Shown here: positions 33,048 through 41,870 of the stretch, one piece after another | How positions within the stretch are numbered: the stretch's first letter is position 1 | Layout: each line of letters begins with the position of its first letter | DNA from: Planctomycetota bacterium | GTDB lineage: Bacteria; Planctomycetota; UBA1135 | Assembly (NCBI GenBank): GCA_004295085.1 | Contig: SHNF01000017.1 | Span: 249,058 to 313,057 of the forward strand | DNA length: 64,000 nucleotides | Reading direction: 5' to 3' | Made by a program: the position numbers and the translations under genes | The notes under the pieces: generated by a model | The model's input: the letters and a program-made list of their open reading frames with translations, nothing else | The model's database searches: none | What the model was told of the DNA's origin: nothing

Positions 33048-34304
33048 ATGCTAGCGCTCGCCACTGCATCCTTGCTTTTCGCGCCGCTCGCGGCGCCGCC
33101 GCAGCAGCCCAACAACTGCGCCCGCACCGTCGCCGGCCGCGCCGTCACCGTGCGGTCCTTCTTCAAGGACACCATGCCCGCGGTCGCCGAGCTGGCGCCC
33201 TCCACGCCGGTCAAGATCGTGGAGGAACGCGCGCCCTGGTCGCGCGTGCAGGTTCCCGGCGGACTGCTCGTGTACGTGCACCAGAACTACCTGACCCGGG
33301 AAGGGGAGACCGGAACCATCAACGCGAGCAACGTGCGCGCCCGCCCGCTGCCGTCGGACGCTCCGGAGTCGTATCCCGTCGGCCTGTTCGTGAAGGGGGA
33401 CAAGGTGCAAGTGCTGGGCATGAATGGCCCCTGGTACCAGGTGGTGGCCCCGGAGAGCTTGTCCGGCTGGGTCGAAAGCAAGGACCTGCAGCCGATCGGA
33501 GCTCCGCCATCGAGCTGGGAGCAGGAATGGGCCGCCGCGCGCACCACGCGCACGAGCCTGATGGCGCGCCAGGCCGCCGTGGCGCCGCCGGGAGCCCAGG
33601 CGCCGGCTTCCGCGCCCGCGACGGCACCGGCCCCGGCTGCTGCGGCGGCGGCTGCCGCGGCGGCGGGGGAATCCCGGAGCTCCAGCGCCCTCCTCGGCGA
33701 CCCGGTGCCGGCCGGAGCCAGTGCCGGCTCCAGCGAGAAGCCCGTGGACCCGTTGGGCGGACTGGATCCGGTGGCGGCGCTGCATCAGGCGGAAGTGGAC
33801 ATGAACCAGGCGATCGCGGCCGGCCGCTACGACGCCGCCGAGCTCGATCACCTGGCGGGCGTGTTCGCAGCGGTGCCGACGCGGACCTCCGATGCGCTGC
33901 TGGTGACGCGCGCCCAGGACAACCAGACGCGTCTGGCAGCCTACCGCGAGGGCAAGGAGCTGGAGCGCAGCCTCCAGGCCAGGCAGCAGGAATTGAATGC
34001 CGAGGCGGACGACGCCGAGGCCGCGGCGGCGCGCAAGGCCAAGGTGCCGCGGCCCACTCCGGCGGTGCTGGAGACCTACACCTTGACCGGCTGGGTGGCG
34101 CACAAGCCGGCGGTGTACTCGGCGGTGCCCTACGTGGTCAGCAGCGGCGCCGGTGAAGTTCCGGTGCTGGCCGTGGGCAGCCGCTACGACTTCGCCGATT
34201 ACGTGGGCCGTGAAGTGGCGGTGCGCGGCAGCTACCGTCCTTCCACCGCGCCCGGCGTGCGCGTGCTCGAGATCACCGAGCTGCGCGTCCTGCCGGTGAG
34301 GTGA
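33048..34304 (+). CDS. secreted SH3-domain protein
   Basis: A 418-residue exported protein. ATG 33048, with GGAG upstream, gives a clean signal peptide (LALATASLLFAPLAAP); the longer frame from 32994 would overlap the divergent gene. Two bacterial SH3-like modules follow (residues 25-85, ending VPGGLLVYVHQNYLTR, and 90-150, with VRARPLPSDAPESYPVGLFVKGDKVQVL and GWVESKDL). A Pro/Ala-rich linker (about 170-220), a coiled-coil-prone region (240-340) and a C-terminal beta domain (YTLTGWVAHKP through LEITELRVLP) come next. SH3b modules usually bind peptidoglycan or other cell-wall ligands, so a periplasmic or envelope role is likely. Confidence 0.78.
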   Translation: MLALATASLLFAPLAAPPQQPNNCARTVAGRAVTVRSFFKDTMPAVAELAPSTPVKIVEERAPWSRVQVPGGLLVYVHQNYLTREGETGTINASNVRARPLPSDAPESYPVGLFVKGDKVQVLGMNGPWYQVVAPESLSGWVESKDLQPIGAPPSSWEQEWAAARTTRTSLMARQAAVAPPGAQAPASAPATAPAPAAAAAAAAAAGESRSSSALLGDPVPAGASAGSSEKPVDPLGGLDPVAALHQAEVDMNQAIAAGRYDAAELDHLAGVFAAVPTRTSDALLVTRAQDNQTRLAAYREGKELERSLQARQQELNAEADDAEAAAARKAKVPRPTPAVLETYTLTGWVAHKPAVYSAVPYVVSSGAGEVPVLAVGSRYDFADYVGREVAVRGSYRPSTAPGVRVLEITELRVLPVR

Positions 34305-34317
34305 GTGAGGTGAGGGG

Positions 34318-35484
34318 TCAGACTTCCACATCCCGGCCGTCAGGGCCGGCTGGTGGCACTCGGGCCCCGTACGCGGCACGGACCTCCGCGCGCAGCGCCT
34401 CGAAGCTGCCGTCGCCGATGCTGGCGCGCACGCGCCGCAGCAGGTCCACGATGAAGTGGACGTTGTGCAGCGACACGAGGATCGGTGGCAGCATCTCCCT
34501 GGACTTGAACCCGGCGCGGATCGCCCCCCTGGGCACACCCATGACGCAGGCCGGGCACGGGCAGCCCGGCTCGATGGGAGCAGGGTCGCGACTGAAGCGC
34601 GCGTTGAGCAGGTGCAGGCGGCCGTGCCGGGTCAGGGCCGTGGCGAAGCGGCCCGTGCGGGTGGGGAACACGCAGTCGAACATATCCATGCCGCGGGCCA
34701 CGGATTCCACCAGGTCCAGCGGGGCGCCCACGCCCATCAGGTAGCGCACCTGGCCGGCGGGCAGGTGCGGCGCGCTGATCTCGACGCCGTGCATCATGGC
34801 CGCGTGCGGCTCACCGACGCCCACGCCGCCCACGGCATAGCCGTCGAAGTCGAGCGCCGTCAGCCCGCGGGCGCAGGCCTCGCGCAGGTCCGCGTGCACG
34901 CCGCCCTGGACGATGCCGAACAAGGCCTGGCCGCTGGCGGCGCCCCCGCGCGCCGCGTGCAACTCGCGCTGCTCGCGCGCCCAGGCCAGCGTGCGCTCCA
35001 CCGCCAGGGCGACCTCGTCGCGCCGCTGCGGGTGAGCCGGGCACACGTCCAGCACCATGGCGACGTCCGGACCCAGGCCGGCCTGGGTCTCGAAGGCACG
35101 CCGCGGGGTCCAGTCCACGCGACCGCCGTGAACCGGGTCCTCGACGTCCACGCCGTCCGGCCGCACGCGCGCCAGCGCGCCCAGGGAGAACACCTGGAAG
35201 CCGCCGGAGTCGGTCAGGACCGGCCCATCCCAGGCCAGCATGCGGTGGATGCCGCCCAGCGCCGCCACCGTCTCGGTCCCGGGCCGCACGAACAGGTGAA
35301 ACGCGTTGCTGAGCACGATCTGGACGCCCAGCGGCGCCAGGCGGTCGGGCGCGATGCCGCGCAGCATCCCGCGTGTCGCCACCGGCAGGAAGGCCGGCGT
35401 CGCCACGCTGCCGTGAGGGGTGTGCAGCAGACCCAGCCGGGGGCCCGTCGCGCCGCCCGCCAGCAGCTCGAAGCGCAGGCTCAC
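34318..35484 (-). CDS. tgt: queuine tRNA-ribosyltransferase
   Basis: Tgt exchanges guanine 34 for preQ1 in tRNAs with GUN anticodons, a step of queuosine synthesis. The 388-residue protein has TPAFLPVATRGMLRG, VLSNAFHLFVRPG, LTDSGGFQVFSLG with the catalytic Asp, FGIVQGGVHADLRE, YAVGGVGVGEP, YLMGVGAPLDLVE, FDCVFPTRTGRFAT (second Asp) and zinc ligands CPCPAC with a distal His (SLHNVHFIVDLL). Start GTG 35484 overlaps the spoIID stop by 4 nt (GTGA). It is the last gene of the ruvB-spoIID-tgt operon. Confidence 0.97.
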   Translation of the reverse strand: MSLRFELLAGGATGPRLGLLHTPHGSVATPAFLPVATRGMLRGIAPDRLAPLGVQIVLSNAFHLFVRPGTETVAALGGIHRMLAWDGPVLTDSGGFQVFSLGALARVRPDGVDVEDPVHGGRVDWTPRRAFETQAGLGPDVAMVLDVCPAHPQRRDEVALAVERTLAWAREQRELHAARGGAASGQALFGIVQGGVHADLREACARGLTALDFDGYAVGGVGVGEPHAAMMHGVEISAPHLPAGQVRYLMGVGAPLDLVESVARGMDMFDCVFPTRTGRFATALTRHGRLHLLNARFSRDPAPIEPGCPCPACVMGVPRGAIRAGFKSREMLPPILVSLHNVHFIVDLLRRVRASIGDGSFEALRAEVRAAYGARVPPAGPDGRDVEV

Positions 35485-36764
35485 CGCTCTTCCGGCGCCA
35501 GCTCCGCCAGCGACACCACCGGGGCGTCCGGATAGTAGTGCTGGAGGATGTCCGCGGTGCTCGCTCCCGCGGCGGACAGGCGGGCGGCGCCGACTTGGCA
35601 CATGCCGACACCGTGGCCGCGCCCGGCTCCGCGCACATGCAAGGACCCGTCCTCCTGGGCGGTGAAGGAGACGATGAGCGACGACGGAAGGCGCAGCGCC
35701 GAGCGCAGCTCCTCGCCGCGCAGCGTGCAAGTGTCCCTGGCTCCCTCCAGCCGTGCTTCCAGGCACCAGCCGCCGCTGGCCTTGGTCACCTCCATACCCC
35801 TGATCCAGGCGCCCAGACCTTGCTCGCGCGCCAGGCGGTCCAGGCGCTCGGCCTCGACCACTTCCTCCCAGCCGCGCCCGGCGCGGCAGCCCTCGTCGAT
35901 GACCCCGCGCAGCGGCGCCAGGGGCCGGCGCAGGAAGCCGGCGGCCGCGGCGTCCAGGGTGGTGCCGCCGCAGTCGGCGTGGAAGTACGCCGGCAGCAGC
36001 TCGCCGGCATACGACAGCACCAGGCCGGCGGTGGCGCGCACTGCCTCGCGGGCTGCATCCGTTTCGTAGTCCACCGACAGGAAGCGCTGGTCGCGCGTGT
36101 CGTCGTAGAGGAAGCTCCGGCCCTGGCGCAGGCGCCACAAGGCGTAGGTGCGGGCGGCGATTGCCTGAGCCCGCAGCGCCGCGGCGACCCCGGAGCGCAC
36201 GGTGGCCATCTCGCCGCAGACCACGCCGACCACATAGTCTTCGAGCGGCACCTCCAGGCGCAGATCCAGGCTCTCCGGCAGCTCGCGCCGGTCGCGCTGC
36301 ACGCGCACCTGCAGCACGCCGCGGTACCAGCGGTCGCCCAGGCGCAACGCGGCGTCGCCCGCAGTCTCCACGTGGAACGAGTCCATGGGGAAGCGGAACG
36401 CCCCCAGGCGCGCGCCCAGCTCGTCCACGGCCAGTTCCCCCTGCAGCTCACTGCCCTCCAGGAGCGTGGCGCCGTCGCTGCCGAACACGCGCCAGGCACC
36501 GCGCAGGCGCACGCTCACCGGGCCGCCGCGGCTGTACTCGACCAGGCGCACCGGCACCACCGGGTTCAGCGGCGAGGCCGCGATCCAGGGATGAAAGTCG
36601 GCGTCCGCATCGGCGCCGGCGCGCAAGGCCAGGCCCCCGGCCACCGCGGCGGCGAGCAGCGGGGCGAGGACCAGGAGCGGAGCCACGGGCAAGCGCGCCA
36701 CGAGCCAGGGTTCAGGACAATCCCGGCAGACGCGCCGGCGGGCGCGCCGGCGGGGGAACTTCAC
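35481..36764 (-). CDS. SpoIID/LytB domain protein
   Basis: A 427-residue exported or anchored protein. An Arg-rich start is followed by a hydrophobic segment (VAPLLVLAPLLAAAVAGGLAL). The SpoIID domain includes PLEDYVVGVVCGEM, AAALRAQAIAARTYALW, TAGLVLSYAGELLPAYFHADCGGTT and the C-terminal RGAGRGHGVGMCQVGAARLS, VSFTA and ILQHYYPD motifs. SpoIID is a lytic transglycosylase acting on denuded glycan strands in sporulating firmicutes; homologues in non-sporulators modify peptidoglycan in other settings. GTG 36764 is supported by GGAG 8 nt upstream, inside the ruvB 3' end; GTG 36701 is an alternative. Confidence 0.9.
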   Translation of the reverse strand: MKFPRRRARRRVCRDCPEPWLVARLPVAPLLVLAPLLAAAVAGGLALRAGADADADFHPWIAASPLNPVVPVRLVEYSRGGPVSVRLRGAWRVFGSDGATLLEGSELQGELAVDELGARLGAFRFPMDSFHVETAGDAALRLGDRWYRGVLQVRVQRDRRELPESLDLRLEVPLEDYVVGVVCGEMATVRSGVAAALRAQAIAARTYALWRLRQGRSFLYDDTRDQRFLSVDYETDAAREAVRATAGLVLSYAGELLPAYFHADCGGTTLDAAAAGFLRRPLAPLRGVIDEGCRAGRGWEEVVEAERLDRLAREQGLGAWIRGMEVTKASGGWCLEARLEGARDTCTLRGEELRSALRLPSSLIVSFTAQEDGSLHVRGAGRGHGVGMCQVGAARLSAAGASTADILQHYYPDAPVVSLAELAPEER

Positions 36765-37746
36765 GGAGCAGTCTCCAGCCGGCGTCCAGCAATACGCGTC
36801 CTTGCGGGGTGCGGGCGATCCATCCCTGGCGGATGAGCCAGGGCTCGATCACTTCCTCGAGGCTCTCCTCGGCCTCGCCGACGGCCACCGACAGGTTCTT
36901 GAGGCCGAGCGGGCCGCCGGAAGCCTGCGCCAGGACCTCGAGGATGCGACGGTCGCTGCGCTCGAGACCGTTGCCGTCGATGCCGAGCAAGGCCAGCGCC
37001 CGCTCGGCCACGTCGCGATCGATGCGCGCGCTCCCTTCCACCTGTGCCAGGTCGCGCACGCGCCGCAGCAGGCGGTTGGTCAGCCGCGGCACACCGCGCG
37101 AGCGGCCCGCCAGCAGGTCGCGCGCGTCGCCGGCCAGCTCCACACGCAGCAGGCCGGCAGAACGCTCGAGGATCCGCCCCAACGCCTCGCCGCTGTACGG
37201 CTCGAAGCGCACCGTGTGCCCGAAGCGCGAGCGGAACGCCGCGGTCAGCAGCGCCTCGCGCGTGGTCGCGCCCACCAGGGTGAATGGCTGCACCTCCAGG
37301 CGCAGCAGGCGGGCGTGCACGCCCTGGTCCAGGGTGAATTCCACCTGGAAGCGCTCCATGGCGCCGTACAGGTATTCCTCCACGGCCCGGGGCAGCCTGT
37401 GGATTTCGTCGATGAAGAGCAAGGTCCCCCGCTCCAGTCCGCTGAGGATGCCGACCAGGTCCTTGGGGCGCTCCAGCGCCGGCCCGCTGGTGACGCGTAG
37501 CGGCGCCCCCAGCTCCCGCGCCAAGGCCAGGGCCAGGCTTGTCTTTCCCAGGCCGGGCTGGCCGCACAGCAACAGGTGCTCCAGGGTCTCGCCGCGCTCA
37601 CGGGCCGCCTGCAGCATGACGCGCAGCGGCTGCAGCAGCTCCTCCTGGCCCACGAACTCGGCCAGGCTCTGGGGACGCATGTCGCGCTCGAACTCCTCCT
37701 CCGCCCGCGCCGTGACGGTGGGTTCGAAGACGGAAGGGGCGTCCAT
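36712..37746 (-). CDS. ruvB: Holliday junction branch migration ATPase RuvB
   Basis: A 344-residue AAA+ motor that drives branch migration with RuvA. It has the RuvB N-terminal signature (RPQSLAEFVGQEELLQPLRVML), Walker A GQPGLGKTS, Walker B LLFIDEIHRL, sensor 1 LVGATTREALL, the arginine-finger region FRSRFGHTVRFEPY, sensor 2 RSRGVPRLTNRLLRRVRD and the winged-helix DNA-binding end IEPWLIRQGWIARTPQGRVL. ATG 37746 is chosen: CAGAAT lies 7 nt before it and the upstream extension is not RuvB-like. ruvA and ruvC are not in this window. It heads the ruvB-spoIID-tgt operon. Confidence 0.97.
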   Translation of the reverse strand: MDAPSVFEPTVTARAEEEFERDMRPQSLAEFVGQEELLQPLRVMLQAARERGETLEHLLLCGQPGLGKTSLALALARELGAPLRVTSGPALERPKDLVGILSGLERGTLLFIDEIHRLPRAVEEYLYGAMERFQVEFTLDQGVHARLLRLEVQPFTLVGATTREALLTAAFRSRFGHTVRFEPYSGEALGRILERSAGLLRVELAGDARDLLAGRSRGVPRLTNRLLRRVRDLAQVEGSARIDRDVAERALALLGIDGNGLERSDRRILEVLAQASGGPLGLKNLSVAVGEAEESLEEVIEPWLIRQGWIARTPQGRVLLDAGWRLLREVPPPARPPARLPGLS

Positions 37747-37753
37747 CGGCCCG

Positions 37754-37759
37754 ATTCTG
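37754..37759 (-). promoter_or_regulatory. -10-like element (CAGAAT) for ruvB
   Basis: On the minus strand CAGAAT is 7 nt before ATG 37746. The rest of the 241-nt divergent gap 37747-37987 holds no gene I can support. Confidence 0.3.
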
Positions 37760-37941
37760 CCCGGAAGGCGTCTCCAGTTCCAATCCTGGACCGCCGGATG
37801 GCGCCGGGCGCGTCTTCCGGGAGCCGTTGTAAGCTGATTCCGTGCAAGGAGCTCCTGCCGCAGCGTGCGCCAGCGCACGAGTTCGTGCGGGCCGGCTCCG
37901 CCCCGTGGCTGGCGCTGCCCGGCCGGGCAGTGGCATGATTG

Positions 37942-37973
37942 TTGCCCCCCGACCGCCGGGGCCTATAGGCCCC
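37942..37973 (+). promoter_or_regulatory. promoter with perfect 16-bp palindrome upstream of the lipoprotein gene
   Basis: TTGCCC (37942-37947) and TATAGG (37964-37969) are 16 nt apart. The -10 is embedded in GGGGCCTATAGGCCCC (37958-37973), a perfect palindrome ending 14 nt before ATG 37988. A regulator bound there would block transcription. Confidence 0.45.
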
Positions 37974-37987
37974 TCCGCGACCCCAAC

Positions 37988-40900
37988 ATGAAAACCCGTC
38001 TACTCGCTCCCTTGGCCGCCCTCCTCGGCGCGGCTGGAATCCTCTCCTGCAGCGGTGGCGGCGGAGGGAGCTCCGACTCGAGCGCCACGGCCACCACCAT
38101 GCGCATCGAGGAGGTCACCAACGGCTTCGGCCGCCTGCTCCCGCACGTGGTGCACGCGGTGGATCCGGTCACGGGCGCGGTCTCGCCGAGCCAGCTGGTG
38201 GAGGTGCGCAGCTTCGACGACCTGCTGGACAACCCGCCTTCGGATCTCAATCCGGTGCTGCCCCCGGCGACCTGGCCGGTGGAAACGAAGAACCCCAAGG
38301 GCAGCATCGGCAACCATTTCGTGGCGGTGCGCTTCTCACGCTCGCTGAAGGTCAGTTCGGTGCTGGATCCCACGGCCAGCGGTCTGGCCAACAACGGGCT
38401 CACCGGAGCCGTCACCGTGGTCGCCTACGACCAGGCCACGGGCTTCAGCGAGCCGGTGCCGGGCCGTGGCTTCATCGACGGAGTCACGTACTTCGGCAAC
38501 CCGCCCAAGACCGAGCGCTGGGTGAGGGGTCAGGGACGCGACCGCGTGCGCGTGCTGAACGTGACCCGGGCCGGCACCGTGCTGCAGCCCGGCATCGGTT
38601 ATCCCGGCACCAACGACGCCAACGGCGGCGTGCCGGACGGCAGCTTCATCGGCGCCGGCCAGCTCGTGAACAAGACCACCTTCGTGTTCGTGGCGGACAG
38701 CGACAGCAGCCTCGCCACCTACGAGACCTTCCCGACGGACCGGGTCATCCGCGTGGTCATCAACGACAACGTGCTGAGCGAGGACGGCCGCGAACTGGAC
38801 GACGCCGGGGTCGCGACCTCGGTGGTCGGCAACGATGCGACCGGTCCCAAGCCGCTGCTGGACGGCGTGGGCGGCAGCCCGGTGACCTCGCCGCAGAACC
38901 TCACCCAGAACGTGCCCTGCGACACGGACGTGGTGTGGACGTTCGACGAGAGCGTGCAGCCGCACTCGCTGGGCTCGCTCCCGGGCCCCATTCCGCCGTC
39001 CCTCACCCCGGAGTTCACGGTGGAGTTCCTGCCCCCGGTGGCGGTGGGCTCGCCGCCTCCCGGACAGCGCGTGCAGCTGCCCTATACCGTGCTGCCGATC
39101 ACGCCCTTCGACTTCAGCCAGTTCGTGGTGACGCCGATCAGCACCTTCCCGGGCAGCGATCCGTTCGGCGCCACCGCCACGGCCTTCGTCACCTACTTCC
39201 AGAATTCGGCCGAAGACCTGTTCCAGAACCAGGACATCAACAACGTCGCCTCCGACGAGATCAGCTTCGACATCGGCGACTGCCCCGGCCTGGTTAACGT
39301 GCCGGTGGCGCCCGGCGTGATCTACGTGGGCAGCAACGGCGGCGGCGAGACCGGCGGCATCCGCGCCATCGACCTGGACGGCTTCGGGCAGGGCACGGGC
39401 GACCCGACCTTCGACACCGTGCACCCGGAGTACAACGTGGTCTTCGACAGCAACCGGGTGCCGATCTCCGGGGACATCGCCAAGTTCCCGTTCAACCCCA
39501 ACCTGCAGGTGCAGGACATCTTCCCGCCGCTGAGCGCCGACACCACGTCGCTGGCCGGCGGCTCGCGCGGCGTGCTGCAGCTGGCCCAGGACTCGACCCT
39601 GCGCACGCAGCTGGTCAGCAACGAGGTGGTCGGCACCATCGCCGACATGATGCTGGGCCATCCGCTGGACGTGGCTTTCAACAACTTCGACTGCTTGAGC
39701 GGCAGCAAGAACCAGTGCGCCAGCTCGGCGTTCCAGCTCCAGGTGCTGAACGCGACCTATTTCCCGGGCAACTCCATCAGCCACGCGCCGCACCCCAACC
39801 CGCCGCGGATTCGGCTGGCGCCGTCGTGCTATGCGCCCTTCATCCAGGGTGAGGAGCCGACCTTCGGCGACGCCAACCGCGACGGCAGCTACGCGACCAA
39901 CCGGCTGCAGCCGGGCAACGCCTTCGGCCAGGTCGGCGGCCTCGGCCCGAGCGGCCTGCTGACCAACAGCACCTTCTATTCCGGCGGCGTCTACGGCGCC
40001 TCGGTGGGCAACACCTTCAACGGTCCGGCGCCGACCAGCCCGAGCTGCCCGTCCTTCGGCCTGCGCCAGCAGATCGGACACTTCCTGTACGTGCTGGACT
40101 CGCAGCGCGACCGCGTGGTGGTGCTGAACAGCAACCGCATGACGGTGCTGGACGAGATCCCGGTGCCGGACCCGCGCGACCTCGCCATGTCGCCGGACCT
40201 GAACGTGCTGGCCGTGTCCAACAAGGGCGTGAACACGGTCACCTTCATCGACACCGATCCGAGCTCAGTGAACTTCCACAAGGTCATCCGCTCGACCCAG
40301 CTGATCGACGAGGTGAACAACCGCGTGGGCCTGGGCCCGGCGGAGATCGTGTGGCAGCCGGAGGACGAGGACATCCTGGTCCTGTGCGAGAGCTCCAACT
40401 CGATGGCCATCATCGCCAGCAGCAGCCTGCGGGTGCGCAAGATCATTCCGGGCGTGTCACAGCCGCGCTACCTGGCTGCTTCCGAGCGCGACGTGGTGAC
40501 CGGCTTCCAGACCAACCTGTACTACGCCTACGTGGTCTCCACCAACGGCGACGTGACCATCTTCGAGTCCGGGCCGGACGGACCGCAGGGCATCGGCTTC
40601 GACGCCTTCATCGGCAAGCCGTCGCTGCAGGGCCGCAGTGGCTTCCCGGGCGTCGCCGCGGTGCAGCCGGACCCGAACAGCTTCTTCGCCGGCGTGTACC
40701 TGGCCTACCGCAACGGCGGCGACGGCGCCGTGGCGCACATGCATCTGCACGACGCGCCCTTCGGAGCGCGCTCGCTGGCCAGCCAGGCCTTCCTGCCCGA
40801 CCCGAACTTCCGCTCCAAGGAATGGCGGGTGGACCGGGACTTCATCGACGCTTTCTCCTCGTCCAGCATCACCGACATCGCCCTGGACAACCTGACCAAC

Positions 40901-41140
40901 AACGGCGGCCTCGCGGACGCCACCTCCACCTACGGCAGCAGTCTCACGATCCAGCACTCGTCCAAGGGCCTGAAGCGGCCGGTGCCGGGCGGCGAGGTGA
41001 CCTCCAGCCAGCCGCAGTTCCTGTTCGCCGCCAACGCCAACGGCAAGGTGGACGTCATCGACCTGCGCCTGGGCTCGCCGTTCGTGCAGCCCATCACCGT
41101 GCCCGGCGCGCAGGTGCTGTGCGACTTCTGGCGCCAATAG
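37988..41140 (+). CDS. large surface lipoprotein with YVTN-type beta-propeller
   Basis: A 1050-residue lipoprotein. The signal peptide ends in a lipobox-like ILSC with a Gly/Ser-rich tether (Cys, then SGGGGGSSDSS). Residues 30-450 look like Ig-like/Big-domain beta sequence (VVWTFDESVQP, RVIRVVINDNVLSEDGRELDDAG). From about residue 690 there is a beta-propeller of the YVTN/lactonase type: FLYVLDSQRDRVVVLNSNRM, VPDPRDLAMSPDLNVLAVSN, DEDILVLCESSNSMAIIASS and FLFAANANGKVDVIDLR. Probably a cell-surface binding protein; no catalytic residues can be named. It is a single-gene unit. Confidence 0.8.
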   Translation: MKTRLLAPLAALLGAAGILSCSGGGGGSSDSSATATTMRIEEVTNGFGRLLPHVVHAVDPVTGAVSPSQLVEVRSFDDLLDNPPSDLNPVLPPATWPVETKNPKGSIGNHFVAVRFSRSLKVSSVLDPTASGLANNGLTGAVTVVAYDQATGFSEPVPGRGFIDGVTYFGNPPKTERWVRGQGRDRVRVLNVTRAGTVLQPGIGYPGTNDANGGVPDGSFIGAGQLVNKTTFVFVADSDSSLATYETFPTDRVIRVVINDNVLSEDGRELDDAGVATSVVGNDATGPKPLLDGVGGSPVTSPQNLTQNVPCDTDVVWTFDESVQPHSLGSLPGPIPPSLTPEFTVEFLPPVAVGSPPPGQRVQLPYTVLPITPFDFSQFVVTPISTFPGSDPFGATATAFVTYFQNSAEDLFQNQDINNVASDEISFDIGDCPGLVNVPVAPGVIYVGSNGGGETGGIRAIDLDGFGQGTGDPTFDTVHPEYNVVFDSNRVPISGDIAKFPFNPNLQVQDIFPPLSADTTSLAGGSRGVLQLAQDSTLRTQLVSNEVVGTIADMMLGHPLDVAFNNFDCLSGSKNQCASSAFQLQVLNATYFPGNSISHAPHPNPPRIRLAPSCYAPFIQGEEPTFGDANRDGSYATNRLQPGNAFGQVGGLGPSGLLTNSTFYSGGVYGASVGNTFNGPAPTSPSCPSFGLRQQIGHFLYVLDSQRDRVVVLNSNRMTVLDEIPVPDPRDLAMSPDLNVLAVSNKGVNTVTFIDTDPSSVNFHKVIRSTQLIDEVNNRVGLGPAEIVWQPEDEDILVLCESSNSMAIIASSSLRVRKIIPGVSQPRYLAASERDVVTGFQTNLYYAYVVSTNGDVTIFESGPDGPQGIGFDAFIGKPSLQGRSGFPGVAAVQPDPNSFFAGVYLAYRNGGDGAVAHMHLHDAPFGARSLASQAFLPDPNFRSKEWRVDRDFIDAFSSSSITDIALDNLTNNGGLADATSTYGSSLTIQHSSKGLKRPVPGGEVTSSQPQFLFAANANGKVDVIDLRLGSPFVQPITVPGAQVLCDFWRQ

Positions 41141-41160
41141 GCCGGTTCGCGGCGCCGCGG

Positions 41161-41166
41161 GATAAT
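41161..41166 (+). promoter_or_regulatory. -10 element (GATAAT) for the ubiE operon
   Basis: GATAAT (5 of 6 to consensus) is 8 nt before ATG 41175, a leaderless start for the seven-gene operon. Confidence 0.45.
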
Positions 41167-41174
41167 GCCTCGGC

Positions 41175-41870
41175 ATGGCTCCGTCGGGGCAGCAGGTCCA
41201 GGCGATGTTCGGCGCGATTGCGCCGCGGTACGACCTCCTCAACCGCTCCCTGTCGCTGGGCCTGGACCGGAGCTGGCGCCGGCGCACCGTGCGCCGGCTC
41301 GACCTGAAGCCGGGTGCGCGCCTGCTGGACCTCGGCTGCGGCACCGGTGACCTGGCGCTGGCCTTCGCCGCGACCGGGGTGACGGTCGTGGGCGCGGATT
41401 TCGCCGGCCCGATGCTGCCCTTGGCCCGCCGCAAGGCGCAGCGCCGCCGCCTGGCGCCGTGCTGGCTGCGCGGCGACGCGCTGGCCCTGCCCTTCGCCGA
41501 CCGGAGCTTCGACGCCGTCACCGTGGCATTCGGCGTGCGCAACTTCGAGGATCCGCAGGCAGCGCTGGCGGAGTGCGCCCGCGTGCTGCGCCCCGGCGGG
41601 CGCCTGGCCGTGCTCGAGTTCTTCCCCATGCCGCCGGGCATGTGGTCGCGCCTCTTCCGCTTCTACTTCCGGCAGGTGCTGCCGCGCGTGGCGCGCCTGA
41701 CCGCGGCCGGGCGCAGCGGCGCCTACGATTACCTTCCGCGCAGCGTGGACGACTTCGTGCCGGCCAGCCAGTTCCGGGACTGGATGGAGCGCGCCGGGTT
41801 CCGCGCGGTCACGGAGCAGGCGTTCACGGGCGGCGTCGCCCGCCTGGTCACCGGGGCGCGGCGCGCTTGA
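41175..41870 (+). CDS. ubiE: demethylmenaquinone methyltransferase (UbiE/MenG)
   Basis: A 231-residue SAM-dependent methyltransferase that performs the last step of menaquinone (or ubiquinone) synthesis. Family signatures: MFGAIAPRYDLLNRSLSLGLDRSWRR, LLDLGCGTGDLALAFA (SAM motif I), FDAVTVAFGVRNFEDPQAAL and VLRPGGRLAVLEFF, then YDYLPRSVDDF. The following ubiX and UbiA-type genes fit the same quinone pathway. Its stop overlaps a TTG that could start the next gene. In an organism of this kind menaquinone is the likelier product; that is inference. Confidence 0.95.
   Translation: MAPSGQQVQAMFGAIAPRYDLLNRSLSLGLDRSWRRRTVRRLDLKPGARLLDLGCGTGDLALAFAATGVTVVGADFAGPMLPLARRKAQRRRLAPCWLRGDALALPFADRSFDAVTVAFGVRNFEDPQAALAECARVLRPGGRLAVLEFFPMPPGMWSRLFRFYFRQVLPRVARLTAAGRSGAYDYLPRSVDDFVPASQFRDWMERAGFRAVTEQAFTGGVARLVTGARRA

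Noticed and set aside
36701..36703. GTG 36701 as the spoIID start
   Set aside because: GTG 36764 has a GGAG Shine-Dalgarno at good spacing and gives an Arg-rich start before the hydrophobic segment; the shorter start remains possible.
38336..40081. 581-codon minus-strand frame inside the lipoprotein gene
   Set aside because: Antisense shadow with skewed composition; the plus-strand protein has a signal peptide, lipobox and propeller repeats.
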